From assembly GCA_035493895.1 (NCBI GenBank), contig DATJHM010000101.1, positions 1 to 18,917 of the forward strand: DNA of 18,917 bases, in the 5' to 3' direction. The notes beneath the pieces were generated by a model that had not been told where the DNA came from, made no database searches, and saw nothing but the letters and a program-made list of their open reading frames with translations. The stretch comes from DATJHM01 sp035493895. GTDB lineage: Bacteria > Chloroflexota > Ktedonobacteria > Ktedonobacterales > Ktedonobacteraceae. Numbering within the stretch: position 1 is the stretch's first letter; each line of letters starts with the position of its first letter. The position numbers were made by a program, and so were the translations under genes. Below are positions 7,159 to 13,998 of the stretch, in pieces.

Positions 7159-7178
7159 TTATCCAGTATACTGGATAA
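7159..7178. promoter_or_regulatory. 20-bp perfect palindromic operator, probably for YhfZ
   Basis: TTATCCAGTATACTGGATAA is its own reverse complement over all 20 bases. It starts one base after the -10 box and ends 16 nt before the yhfZ ATG. A winged-helix dimer bound here would block initiation. YhfZ, encoded next, is the obvious candidate, and this assignment is inference from position. Confidence 0.8.
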
Positions 7179-7194
7179 TGGAACGGAGGGTGGG

Positions 7195-8118
7195 ATGACG
7201 CTTTTGGATACCGAAGACTTCTTGTCTCAGACTGGCAAGGTGACGCTGGGTCTCGCCCGATTGCTGCTGAATTGCAACAAAGGCGAGAAGCTGCCGCGCA
7301 TGATCGATATTGCCCGCACGCTCAAATCCGGGAATGGGACCATTCAGGAAGCCTTCAATAATCTGGTGCGCCTGCGTGCCATTGCCGTAGAGTCACGTGG
7401 ATCGCAGGGTTCCCATCTGGTCGAGGTCGATTATACGTTGCTCTGGCGCTATGCGGGCAATGAGTGGATCATCGGCTCGATGCCACTCCCGTACACACAT
7501 CGCTATGAAGGGCTCGCGACCGCGCTCTATGCACAACTGGAGCAATCAGGCGTACCGTTCAATATGACCTACCAGCGTGGTGCGCTCTCGCGGGGGGAAA
7601 TGGTCCGGCAAAAACATTATCATTATGCCGTGATGTCTGAACTGGCCGCCGAAGCATTTAGCAAAGACCATCCCGAGGTCAGCATCGTTGTCACGTTGCC
7701 CACACAATCCTACGTGGCTGAGCACGTTCTGATCAGCCGCGTGCCACGCGAGCAGATTCGGCGCGTCGGCGTCGATTTCTCCTCGCTCGATGAGGTGATC
7801 CTGACGCAAGAGGAGGCCGGTATCCAGCATAACTGGCAAACGATTTCGGTCACACGCGCTCAGGTGCTAGATCTTCTGCTGGAAGACGAATTTGATGCGA
7901 TTATCTGGAATCGCGATGGCGTTCTCTCTGCTCCCCGGGATGTGCTTGTTTTGCCTCTCCAGGGCGACGAGCGCAAACGCGAAAGCGCGACCAGAGCGAC
8001 GATCGTTGCTCGGCGCGATGCTCCCGTCTGCAATGTCCTGCTGAGCCTGTTTCAGCAGCAGACGATCACTGCTGTACAACAAGAAGTATTTCATAAGCAA
8101 CGTTTCCCACGTTATTAA
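7195..8118 (+). CDS. yhfZ: YhfZ-family transcriptional regulator (GntR-like HTH plus sensor domain)
   Basis: A 307-residue homologue of E. coli YhfZ (about 300 residues). The N-terminal winged helix spans residues 15-75, with LPRMIDIARTLKSGNGTIQE as helix-turn-helix. The C-terminal two thirds (from WIIGSMPLPY, residue 91) resemble a periplasmic-binding-like sensor domain, including a segment VGVDFSSLDE near 190. It is probably a repressor or activator that senses the metabolite handled by the cluster. The ATG at 7195 follows GGAGGGTGGG closely. A strong promoter and palindromic operator precede it. It is the first gene of the cluster, 58 nt before yhfY, as expected of an autoregulated local regulator. 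Confidence 0.88.
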   Translation: MTLLDTEDFLSQTGKVTLGLARLLLNCNKGEKLPRMIDIARTLKSGNGTIQEAFNNLVRLRAIAVESRGSQGSHLVEVDYTLLWRYAGNEWIIGSMPLPYTHRYEGLATALYAQLEQSGVPFNMTYQRGALSRGEMVRQKHYHYAVMSELAAEAFSKDHPEVSIVVTLPTQSYVAEHVLISRVPREQIRRVGVDFSSLDEVILTQEEAGIQHNWQTISVTRAQVLDLLLEDEFDAIIWNRDGVLSAPRDVLVLPLQGDERKRESATRATIVARRDAPVCNVLLSLFQQQTITAVQQEVFHKQRFPRY

Positions 8119-8176
8119 CGGCGCACAGGCCTGCTAGCATGGTTGATTTTCACGATTGACTTTCAAGGAGGATTGT

Positions 8177-8575
8177 ATGGATCAGGATATTCAAGTTCGC
8201 TTGAATGTGTATGAACAGGAGGAACTGGCCTCACCAGCGGTCGTTGCGTTTGTCCGTGACCTCCTTCTCTGGCTTGAGCAGACCTCGCATCATCCATGCA
8301 CGGAAGAGACGGCGGGAACTTTCGCCAGCCATCTGCTACTGGCCCTGACGCGTGTGCAGCGCGGCGAGGCTCTCGAATCTCTCTGGGATCAAGGTGTACA
8401 CGAAGAGGCTGAGAAGTTACACACGCTTGATTCCTGGGTTACCTCCATCCAACAACAGACGCAAGATGTGCTGGGTCTGACCTTACCTCGCGAAGAGGTC
8501 GATTTTGTCTTACTCCACCTGGGGACGTTCCTGATGCACTATGATGATCCCCTGGTTTCGCATATCGTCGCATAA
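8177..8575 (+). CDS. yhfY: YhfY-like PRD (PTS regulation domain) protein
   Basis: A 132-residue all-helical protein matching a single stand-alone PRD, the domain that PTS phosphotransferases phosphorylate on histidine. Candidate sites are H52 in FASHLLLALTRV and H114 in VLLHLGTFL, which sit in the two conserved PRD helices. No DNA-binding domain is present, so it must act through a partner, plausibly YhfZ or the YhfT/YhfU membrane system. The ATG at 8177 is preceded by AAGGAGG (8165-8171) at 5 nt. An upstream in-frame TTG (8156) is rejected. HPr and Enzyme I are encoded in the same cluster, so a phosphorelay to YhfY is plausible here. Confidence 0.82.
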   Translation: MDQDIQVRLNVYEQEELASPAVVAFVRDLLLWLEQTSHHPCTEETAGTFASHLLLALTRVQRGEALESLWDQGVHEEAEKLHTLDSWVTSIQQQTQDVLGLTLPREEVDFVLLHLGTFLMHYDDPLVSHIVA

Positions 8576-8653
8576 CGAGGTCGTGCATATCGTTATCATC
8601 TCTTTATTTAAAAGGAGGAATACTTCTATCGTCGGTTCGGTACCGATCCATTT

Positions 8654-8685
8654 CCCGTAGAGGCGCGGCATGTTTGCGCGGGGTG
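8654..8685 (+). repeat. REP-like interspersed repeat copy in the yhfY-yhfU gap
   Basis: A GTAGAGGCGCGGCATGTTTG copy (from 8657) continues with CGCGGGG and belongs to the same family as 3478-3565 and 18329-18354. It lies in a 155-nt gap that also contains a strong Shine-Dalgarno sequence with no start codon (8611-8618). The gap is unusual in an otherwise tightly packed cluster. Confidence 0.7.
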
Positions 8686-8730
8686 CAACAGAGACTTTAT
8701 CGCAAGATTAGCCTATTGAGGAGTAGCACT

Positions 8731-9093
8731 ATGGCAACTATTTATATCGGTGGCGTTGGTAAATCAGATCTGAAGAGACTCTTAGAGCAACGTCATGATC
8801 CAAATCTCAAGTTTGTGGTGAGCAATGACCTTGAGGCTGGCCCCATTCTCAAACGCACCACTGACACCTATTATATCGGCACCTGCCACACTGGCGCTGG
8901 CGGCTCCCTTGGCGCGATGCTCGCCTTTATGGGACGCCAGAGAACGCATACGTTCGGACGCCAGAGCCGTACCACTCCTGAGGATGTCAGGAAGCTCCTC
9001 GCATCCAATGTCCGCGTCTTTGGCTTATCAGTAGATCAAATCAATGCTATTGTTCCCGTACTGGTTGATGCTATCCTGGCACATCAACCTTAA
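8731..9093 (+). CDS. yhfU: YhfU-family protein (DUF2620)
   Basis: A 120-residue cytoplasmic alpha/beta protein, close in length to E. coli YhfU. It opens with a strand MATIYIGGVGKSDLKRLLEQ and has a glycine-rich central motif C52-H-T-G-A-G-G-S59 preceded by YYIGT. That is reminiscent of the C-x-x-G loop of PTS EIIB proteins, although those carry it near the N-terminus. The family has no established activity. The ATG at 8731 has TGAGGAG (8717-8723) at 7 nt, and an upstream in-frame extension is not family-like. It is 15 nt from yhfT, which implies tight coupling with that membrane protein. Confidence 0.85.
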   Translation: MATIYIGGVGKSDLKRLLEQRHDPNLKFVVSNDLEAGPILKRTTDTYYIGTCHTGAGGSLGAMLAFMGRQRTHTFGRQSRTTPEDVRKLLASNVRVFGLSVDQINAIVPVLVDAILAHQP

Positions 9094-9108
9094 GGAGAAG
9101 AAAATCGT

Positions 9109-10434
9109 ATGACCCTTCATCTCAGCCCTCTTGTTATTATTTTTACGATCTTGTGTACAGCCTATGCCGCCTTTCTTTCTCATTCTGCGCTGGCTGTGTT
9201 TAACGATGGCGTGCGTCCCTTTTTGCTCGACTTCCATCGCGGCGAGTTGTCGCGTAGCCAGATGACGGCAATCGCCTTCGGCCTGTCCGCTGGTTTCATC
9301 TTTGGTCTCGGTGTGCCGATCGCGCTCTCGTCGGGCGTGCTCAATCCCTGGATTCTTTTCTTGCCTTCGGACATCCTTGGTATTCTTGCCCCGAAAAAAT
9401 GGTTGGCACCCATCCTTGGTGCGGCCTGGGGTGCCGTGCTTGTCTTTGGCTTGAATGCTGCGACGACTGCGGTCAACGGTCTGCCTGTCAATTTCTTGAC
9501 TGCGATGCAGCAGATGTCGACTCCCATCCTTTACTTATTTGCCTTCTTCCCTGTCGTCGCAATTGCGATGCAGTTCAGTCGCCTGCGTGCTGTGATTGCG
9601 TTCCTGGTGACGCTGCTGGTGATGCTCATCGATATGAAATGGCTACCTGCTGTGACACCAAGCGCACTGGCCCTGGCCGCTGGCATGATTATGCTCGTCA
9701 TTTTTGCTGTCATCGAAGAGATCAAAAACCGGTCTACCGCACATGCGGATGATAGCGAGCCTGTCAGCGAGGAAGAGCTTGCCGCAAAGAAAGAGACGGA
9801 TTCGATTTTTTCCGCAAATGCGGCACGCCTGCGCAAAAATATTCCCTGGTTCATGGGGATGGGTCTGCTGCTCGGTGTGCTGGTCAATACGCATATGCTT
9901 GGTGGGGGTGAGGCGACCAGCTATATCCTGGCGAAGGGACAATTTGCGAATGCTGCCCAGGTGGATTTCTATCGTGCGCTTGGCTTCATCCCGTTGATTG
10001 TGACGACCGCTGTGGCTTCCGGTGCCTATCAGATTGTCGGTGCAACGCTGATTTATCCAATTGCCTATCTGCTGCCTAATCCCATTCTTGCAGCTATCGT
10101 TGGTGCGCTATTGTTTGGCGCAGAGGTGCTGGTGCTCAGCTATGTGGCGAAAGGACTCGGCGCTCTACGTTCGATTCGCGATGCGTCGGACAATATTCGT
10201 AATGCGATTAATGTAACCCTGGAGGTGGCTATTCTCTTCGGCTCTCTGGCAGCTGGCAATGCGATGGGAGCCGGGGTAGGTATTGCGATCGTTGGTGGTA
10301 TCTACGCGCTGAATGAAGTCCTCGGACGTCCAGTAGTGCGTATGGCTTCCGGGCCCGTAGGTGTCATTATCGCCGGTATTCTTCTCAATATCCTGGCCTA
10401 TGCGCATCTCTTCACTCCGATCGCTATCAAATAA
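9109..10434 (+). CDS. yhfT: YhfT-family inner-membrane transporter-like protein
   Basis: A 441-residue polytopic membrane protein, close to the length of E. coli YhfT (about 434). About 11 or 12 hydrophobic segments are visible (roughly residues 5-25, 52-75, 100-120, 138-155, 160-178, 185-203, 246-262, 292-345, 372-400 and 412-433). A charged cytoplasmic loop at 204-245 is rich in D, E and K. Conserved-looking polar turns include FNDGVRPFLLDFHRGELSRS (31-50) and THMLGGGEATSYI. It is probably the permease of the pathway. The small helical repeats and pairing with YhfU would fit an EIIC-like role, but no canonical EIIC signature is recognised. Start at 9109 with AAGGAGAAG upstream. Confidence 0.85.
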   Translation: MTLHLSPLVIIFTILCTAYAAFLSHSALAVFNDGVRPFLLDFHRGELSRSQMTAIAFGLSAGFIFGLGVPIALSSGVLNPWILFLPSDILGILAPKKWLAPILGAAWGAVLVFGLNAATTAVNGLPVNFLTAMQQMSTPILYLFAFFPVVAIAMQFSRLRAVIAFLVTLLVMLIDMKWLPAVTPSALALAAGMIMLVIFAVIEEIKNRSTAHADDSEPVSEEELAAKKETDSIFSANAARLRKNIPWFMGMGLLLGVLVNTHMLGGGEATSYILAKGQFANAAQVDFYRALGFIPLIVTTAVASGAYQIVGATLIYPIAYLLPNPILAAIVGALLFGAEVLVLSYVAKGLGALRSIRDASDNIRNAINVTLEVAILFGSLAAGNAMGAGVGIAIVGGIYALNEVLGRPVVRMASGPVGVIIAGILLNILAYAHLFTPIAIK

Positions 10435-10474
10435 GCACCGTGCTCGCGCTCCATATCGTGCACCTGCATGTCTG

Positions 10475-10591
10475 TGCCCACGCGTCTCGAAGAAAGGTAG
10501 AGGTAGGGGCAGCGGTTTATCCCTGCCCACGCGTCTCGAAGAAAGGTAGAGGTAGGGGCAGCGGTTTATCCCTGCCCGCGCCTCTACAGGG
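10475..10591. repeat. 49-bp tandem repeat (two exact units plus a diverged third end)
   Basis: Units at 10475-10523 and 10524-10572 are identical. The start of a third, TGCCCGCGCCTCTACA, runs into the interspersed-repeat motif in reverse orientation (10573-10591). Each unit holds GGGCAG and CTGCCC as a short inverted pair around CGGTTTATCC, so the RNA can form serial hairpins. It occupies the 186-nt gap between yhfT and php and may adjust the relative amounts of the two halves of the transcript. Confidence 0.9.
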
Positions 10592-10620
10592 ATGGTCAAT
10601 TGAAGGAGCCTGTTTTTCCA

Positions 10621-11547
10621 ATGTCTATTCAACCGATTCTGGTCCAGACAGCCGATGGCAAGCAGCCATTAGCCGACGGTATTATCTACGGGCATGAGCA
10701 TCTCTGGCTCGATCTCTCGACGCCTCGCGATCCCGAGGGGAAGCTCGATCAGTACGATCTCATTGTGGACGAGATCCGCGAGCTCAAGACGCTCGGCGTT
10801 GCGGCGATTATTGAGCAGACCTGTCTGGGGATGGGCCGGGATATCCAGAAGTTGCGCGCTATGCAGCTGGCTACGGGGGTACAGATTATTCCCTCCACTG
10901 GCTATTATTATCATACCTTCCACCCCCGCACGATCCAGCATGCGAGCGTCGAGCAGATTATGCAGACGATTGCCCATGAGCTGACAGATGGCGCAGATGA
11001 TCTGTCGGTCTATCCGATGGTGCTCGGTGAGATTGGTGGCTCGGGACCTCCATTACACCATGATGAGATCAATGTCTTTCGCGCGGTGAGCCGTCTCGCT
11101 AACGACTATCCTGTGGTCGTGACGACACATGCGCATCTGGGCGGCGGTGGTCGCGATGAGCTGGAACTGTTGCTTGAGCATGGCATGAGCCCGGAACGCA
11201 TCCTGATCGGCCATCAGGATCTGTATGCCGATCTTGCGGAAGTGCTGGATCTCGCGCGTCGTGGTTCTTATATCGGTTTTGATACGATCGGCAAAATAAA
11301 ATACGCTCCCGACGAGCGCCGCGTTTCCTCTATTCAAACGTTTATCGAGGAGGGATTGGCCCATCGTCTCATCCTCTCCTGCGATATTTCTCGTAATGCG
11401 TATTTACGACAGCGAGGTGGACAGGGGTATGCCTACTTATTGCAGACTTTCGTGCCCATGCTTGAGCAGGCCGGTATCGCTCCGTCGATCATTCAGCAAT
11501 TGCTGATTGAGAATCCGCGACGCTTCCTCTCCGCCTCTGCTAACTAA
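10621..11547 (+). CDS. php: Phosphotriesterase-homology protein (Php/YhfV)
   Basis: A 308-residue TIM-barrel metal hydrolase of the amidohydrolase superfamily. Metal-binding residues seen are H25 and H27 (GHEHL), E137 (VLGEIGGS) as the bridging acid where phosphotriesterases have carboxylated lysine, H170 (VTTHAHLG), H198 (IGHQDL) and D255 (SCDISRN). The family end motif ENPRRFL is at 297-303. E. coli Php also uses a glutamate bridge, and its natural substrate is not established. A hydrolase for a phosphodiester, lactone or similar ester in this pathway is a reasonable inference. The ATG at 10621 is chosen over a TTG at 10600. The GAAGGAG (10602-10608) is 12 nt away, slightly long. It follows the tandem repeat. 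Confidence 0.9.
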   Translation: MSIQPILVQTADGKQPLADGIIYGHEHLWLDLSTPRDPEGKLDQYDLIVDEIRELKTLGVAAIIEQTCLGMGRDIQKLRAMQLATGVQIIPSTGYYYHTFHPRTIQHASVEQIMQTIAHELTDGADDLSVYPMVLGEIGGSGPPLHHDEINVFRAVSRLANDYPVVVTTHAHLGGGGRDELELLLEHGMSPERILIGHQDLYADLAEVLDLARRGSYIGFDTIGKIKYAPDERRVSSIQTFIEEGLAHRLILSCDISRNAYLRQRGGQGYAYLLQTFVPMLEQAGIAPSIIQQLLIENPRRFLSASAN

Positions 11548-11582
11548 TTGCAGTACCCTCGAACATTGCAGTACCCTCAAAC
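11547..11582. repeat. 18-bp tandem duplication in the php-yhfS gap
   Basis: ATTGCAGTACCCTCGAAC is followed directly by a second copy with one change (CTCAAAC). The first copy begins on the last base of the php stop codon. No function is evident, and it may be a slippage product. Confidence 0.85.
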
Positions 11583-11629
11583 GGGTCGTGCAAGGGCCGT
11601 GGTTCCTGCCACCTCTGAGGAAGAAGTAT

Positions 11630-11686
11630 ATGCTGTTATACCTGAAAAAGTCAAGGAAAAATGTATTAGGGAGTCTTTTATGTTGA
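11630..11686 (+). CDS. Possible 18-residue leader peptide coupled to yhfS
   Basis: A short frame MLLYLKKSRKNVLGSLLC has its own GAGGAAG (11617-11623) at 6 nt. Its TGA overlaps the yhfS start (ATG at 11680), so translation of the leader would deliver ribosomes to yhfS. The peptide is basic and hydrophobic. No attenuator hairpin was identified. It could equally be a chance frame, since yhfS has its own AGGGAG site. Confidence 0.35.
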   Translation: MLLYLKKSRKNVLGSLLC

Positions 11687-12792
11687 ATATTTCACGCCTT
11701 CCCACGCTTTCGTTGGCGGAGGCCAGTCAACTCCAGTTTCGTCTTGTCGCCGCGATTACGCAGGAGTTTGCTGGTGCGACCTGGCTGACGCGTGGGGATC
11801 TCGGCGTTAATAGCGATAATCTGGGCAGTCAGTATACCCGCGCTGCCGAGCGTGTGCTTGCGCGTATGTTTGGGACCGAGGATGCCGTTTTTGTGACGGG
11901 CGCAGGCACGGGCGCGATTCGTGCTGCTCTCTTTGCGATGCTGCCACCGCTCAGCCGCATCATCGTCCATGCCGCACCCATGTACTCCACTACCGGTGTG
12001 ACGTTCCGCGCCGCTGGCTATCAGCAGGTTGCCGTCGATTTTAACGATCTCGCTCAGTTGCGCACGGCCCTGCAAGCGGACGATATTCGTGCGGTCTATA
12101 TCCAGCACACGCGTCAGCAACTCGCCGATCACTATGCGCCCGCCGAGGTGATCCAGACGGTGCGCGCTCTGCGTCCCGAAATACTGATTGTGGTTGACGA
12201 TAATTATGCGGTGGCGAACACGTTGCGCATTGGCGTCGAGCTTGGCGCGGACATCAGTGCGTTCTCCTCTTTTAAGCTGCTTGGTCCCGAAGGGATTGGC
12301 ATTATCTTGTGCTCACATGAGGTGGCACGCCGCGTCCGGGCCGATATGTACTCTGGTGGTACGCGTGTACAGGGTTTTCAGGCACAGGATGCGCTTATCG
12401 GGTTAACGCAGTCTTTCGTGCTCAACACTATTACCAAAGATACGGCTGAAGAGATCGTGCAGCGTCTGCAAAATGGTGCGGTCCCTGGTATCACCGAGGC
12501 GTATATGGCGAATATGCAGTCGCCGGTGATCCTGGCTCATTTTGCGCAGCCAATTGCGCCCCAGGTCTACGCTGCCTCCAGCAAATACGGTGCGGCCCCT
12601 TTTCCTGTCGGGGCGATGTCCCGTTATGAATTGATCCCCATGTTCTATCGCATTTCAGGTTCGATGATGGCAAGTCTGGACGCAGGCGAGGAGGCATACT
12701 GGATTCGTATCAATCCTATGCGGGCTGGTGCGGAGACGGTGTTGACGATTTTGACACAATCTATCGCTGAGATCGTGGGTAGAGAGGTATAG
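11680..12792 (+). CDS. yhfS: YhfS-family PLP-dependent transferase (Cys/Met metabolism-like fold)
   Basis: A 370-residue fold-type I PLP enzyme. Visible are the phosphate-cup motif GAGTGAIR (74-81), VVDDNYAV with D173/D174 to bind the pyridine nitrogen, and the Schiff-base lysine K199 in SAFSSFKLLGPEGIGI. E. coli YhfS is of similar length (about 361). The family may catalyse lyase, aldolase or aminotransferase chemistry, and the reaction of YhfS is not established. The start at 11680 follows AGGGAG (11668-11673). The frame is open upstream to 11548 through an 18-bp duplication, and those residues are not family-like. It is separated from yhfX by only 3 nt, so the two PLP enzymes are probably made together. 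Confidence 0.88.
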   Translation: MLNISRLPTLSLAEASQLQFRLVAAITQEFAGATWLTRGDLGVNSDNLGSQYTRAAERVLARMFGTEDAVFVTGAGTGAIRAALFAMLPPLSRIIVHAAPMYSTTGVTFRAAGYQQVAVDFNDLAQLRTALQADDIRAVYIQHTRQQLADHYAPAEVIQTVRALRPEILIVVDDNYAVANTLRIGVELGADISAFSSFKLLGPEGIGIILCSHEVARRVRADMYSGGTRVQGFQAQDALIGLTQSFVLNTITKDTAEEIVQRLQNGAVPGITEAYMANMQSPVILAHFAQPIAPQVYAASSKYGAAPFPVGAMSRYELIPMFYRISGSMMASLDAGEEAYWIRINPMRAGAETVLTILTQSIAEIVGREV

Positions 12793-12795
12793 AGA

Positions 12796-13965
12796 ATGTT
12801 TCTAGATGCTGTACAAAGGCGTAATCCCGGGCTGATCCGTTTCGCGACGAAGCTGCACCGTGCCGGGATTATTCCCCCCAATACGTTTGTCATTGATCGC
12901 GGCGCTGTACGTCGCAACGCTGCCCGCTTAGCGGCGAAGGCGAGCGAACTCAATCTCGATCTGTATTTCATGGCGAAGCAGATTGGCTACGATGAGCATT
13001 TGTTGCGTGCGATTCGCGAGTCTATCCCGGGTGCGGTGGCGGTCGACTGGATGGGCGCGGAGACGATGATTGCGCAGGGCGTGCCGATCAAGCATGTCGG
13101 CCATCTCGTTCCCGTCCCATTTCACTCGATCGGGCACATTATGGAGCAGGGCCGTCCTGAGGTCTGGACTCTCTTCGATCTCGAAGCGGCTGAAGCGGTC
13201 AATAAAGCGGCCCTGTTGCTCAAGAGACAACAACCCGTTCTACTGCGTATTGTTGGACACGATCTCTTTCCGGGCCAGGAGGGCGGTTTCACTCCTGAGG
13301 CGGCTCTTTCCGTAGCCGACCAGATTTCGCGTATGCCCGGACTCCGGCTCGCGGGCGTGACCTGCTATCCGTGCTTCACCTGGGATGAATCGCATGAGGA
13401 ATATGTGCAGACGTCTAACCTCGCTGCCGTGCTCTCTGCGGCCACGCAATTGCGTGCGGCTGGCTATGAGATTACACAGATTAACGCGCCCGGCAATACT
13501 TCGCTGAACCTGTTGCCTCAGCTTGCTCGCTATGGGGTGACGCACGGAGAGCCCGGGCATGCGCTGACGGGTACGACTCCGGAGCAGGGATTGGGGAAGA
13601 GCGCGGAAGAGCCTGCGGTGGTGTATGTGAGCGAGGTTTCTACGGTGCTTCCTTCGGGTCAGGCTCAAATCTATGGCGGGGGTCTCTATGCTCGTGGACA
13701 CGCGAAATCCGCGCTCGTCGGGGGCAGTATCGAGGCGGTTCTCCAGAGCGCCCCGGTCCCGGTCGCCTTTCCTCCGGCACAATATATCGATTATCAATGC
13801 CTGCTCGATGCGCCCGCCGCGCATGTCCAGGTTCATACGGGCGATACGGTGATCTTATCTTTCCGCTTTCAGCTCTTTGTGCTGCGTAGCTATCGCGCGA
13901 TTGTGGATCAGAAGGCAAACGGGGATTGGGAATTTGTCGCACTCCATTCTGTGTCGCATGCCTGA
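12796..13965 (+). CDS. yhfX: YhfX-family PLP-dependent alanine-racemase-like enzyme
   Basis: A 389-residue fold-type III PLP barrel protein. The lysine that would hold PLP is K61 in LYFMAKQIGYD. APGNTS (residues 232-237) probably helps bind the cofactor phosphate, and the C-terminal part (QIYGGGLYARGHAKSALVGG onward) forms the beta domain. E. coli YhfX is described as an amino-acid-racemase-like protein, so racemisation or epimerisation of an amino acid or amino sugar acid is the family-based guess. The ATG at 12796 follows AGAGAGG by 8 nt and is 3 nt after the yhfS stop. It is followed 33 nt later by yhfW. Confidence 0.88.
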   Translation: MFLDAVQRRNPGLIRFATKLHRAGIIPPNTFVIDRGAVRRNAARLAAKASELNLDLYFMAKQIGYDEHLLRAIRESIPGAVAVDWMGAETMIAQGVPIKHVGHLVPVPFHSIGHIMEQGRPEVWTLFDLEAAEAVNKAALLLKRQQPVLLRIVGHDLFPGQEGGFTPEAALSVADQISRMPGLRLAGVTCYPCFTWDESHEEYVQTSNLAAVLSAATQLRAAGYEITQINAPGNTSLNLLPQLARYGVTHGEPGHALTGTTPEQGLGKSAEEPAVVYVSEVSTVLPSGQAQIYGGGLYARGHAKSALVGGSIEAVLQSAPVPVAFPPAQYIDYQCLLDAPAAHVQVHTGDTVILSFRFQLFVLRSYRAIVDQKANGDWEFVALHSVSHA

Positions 13966-13998
13966 TATCTCTCTCTCTATTCATGAAATCAAGAAAAA

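Noticed and set aside
10475..10591. Tandem repeats considered as a CRISPR array
   Set aside because: Units are directly adjacent and identical throughout, with no unique spacers and no cas genes.
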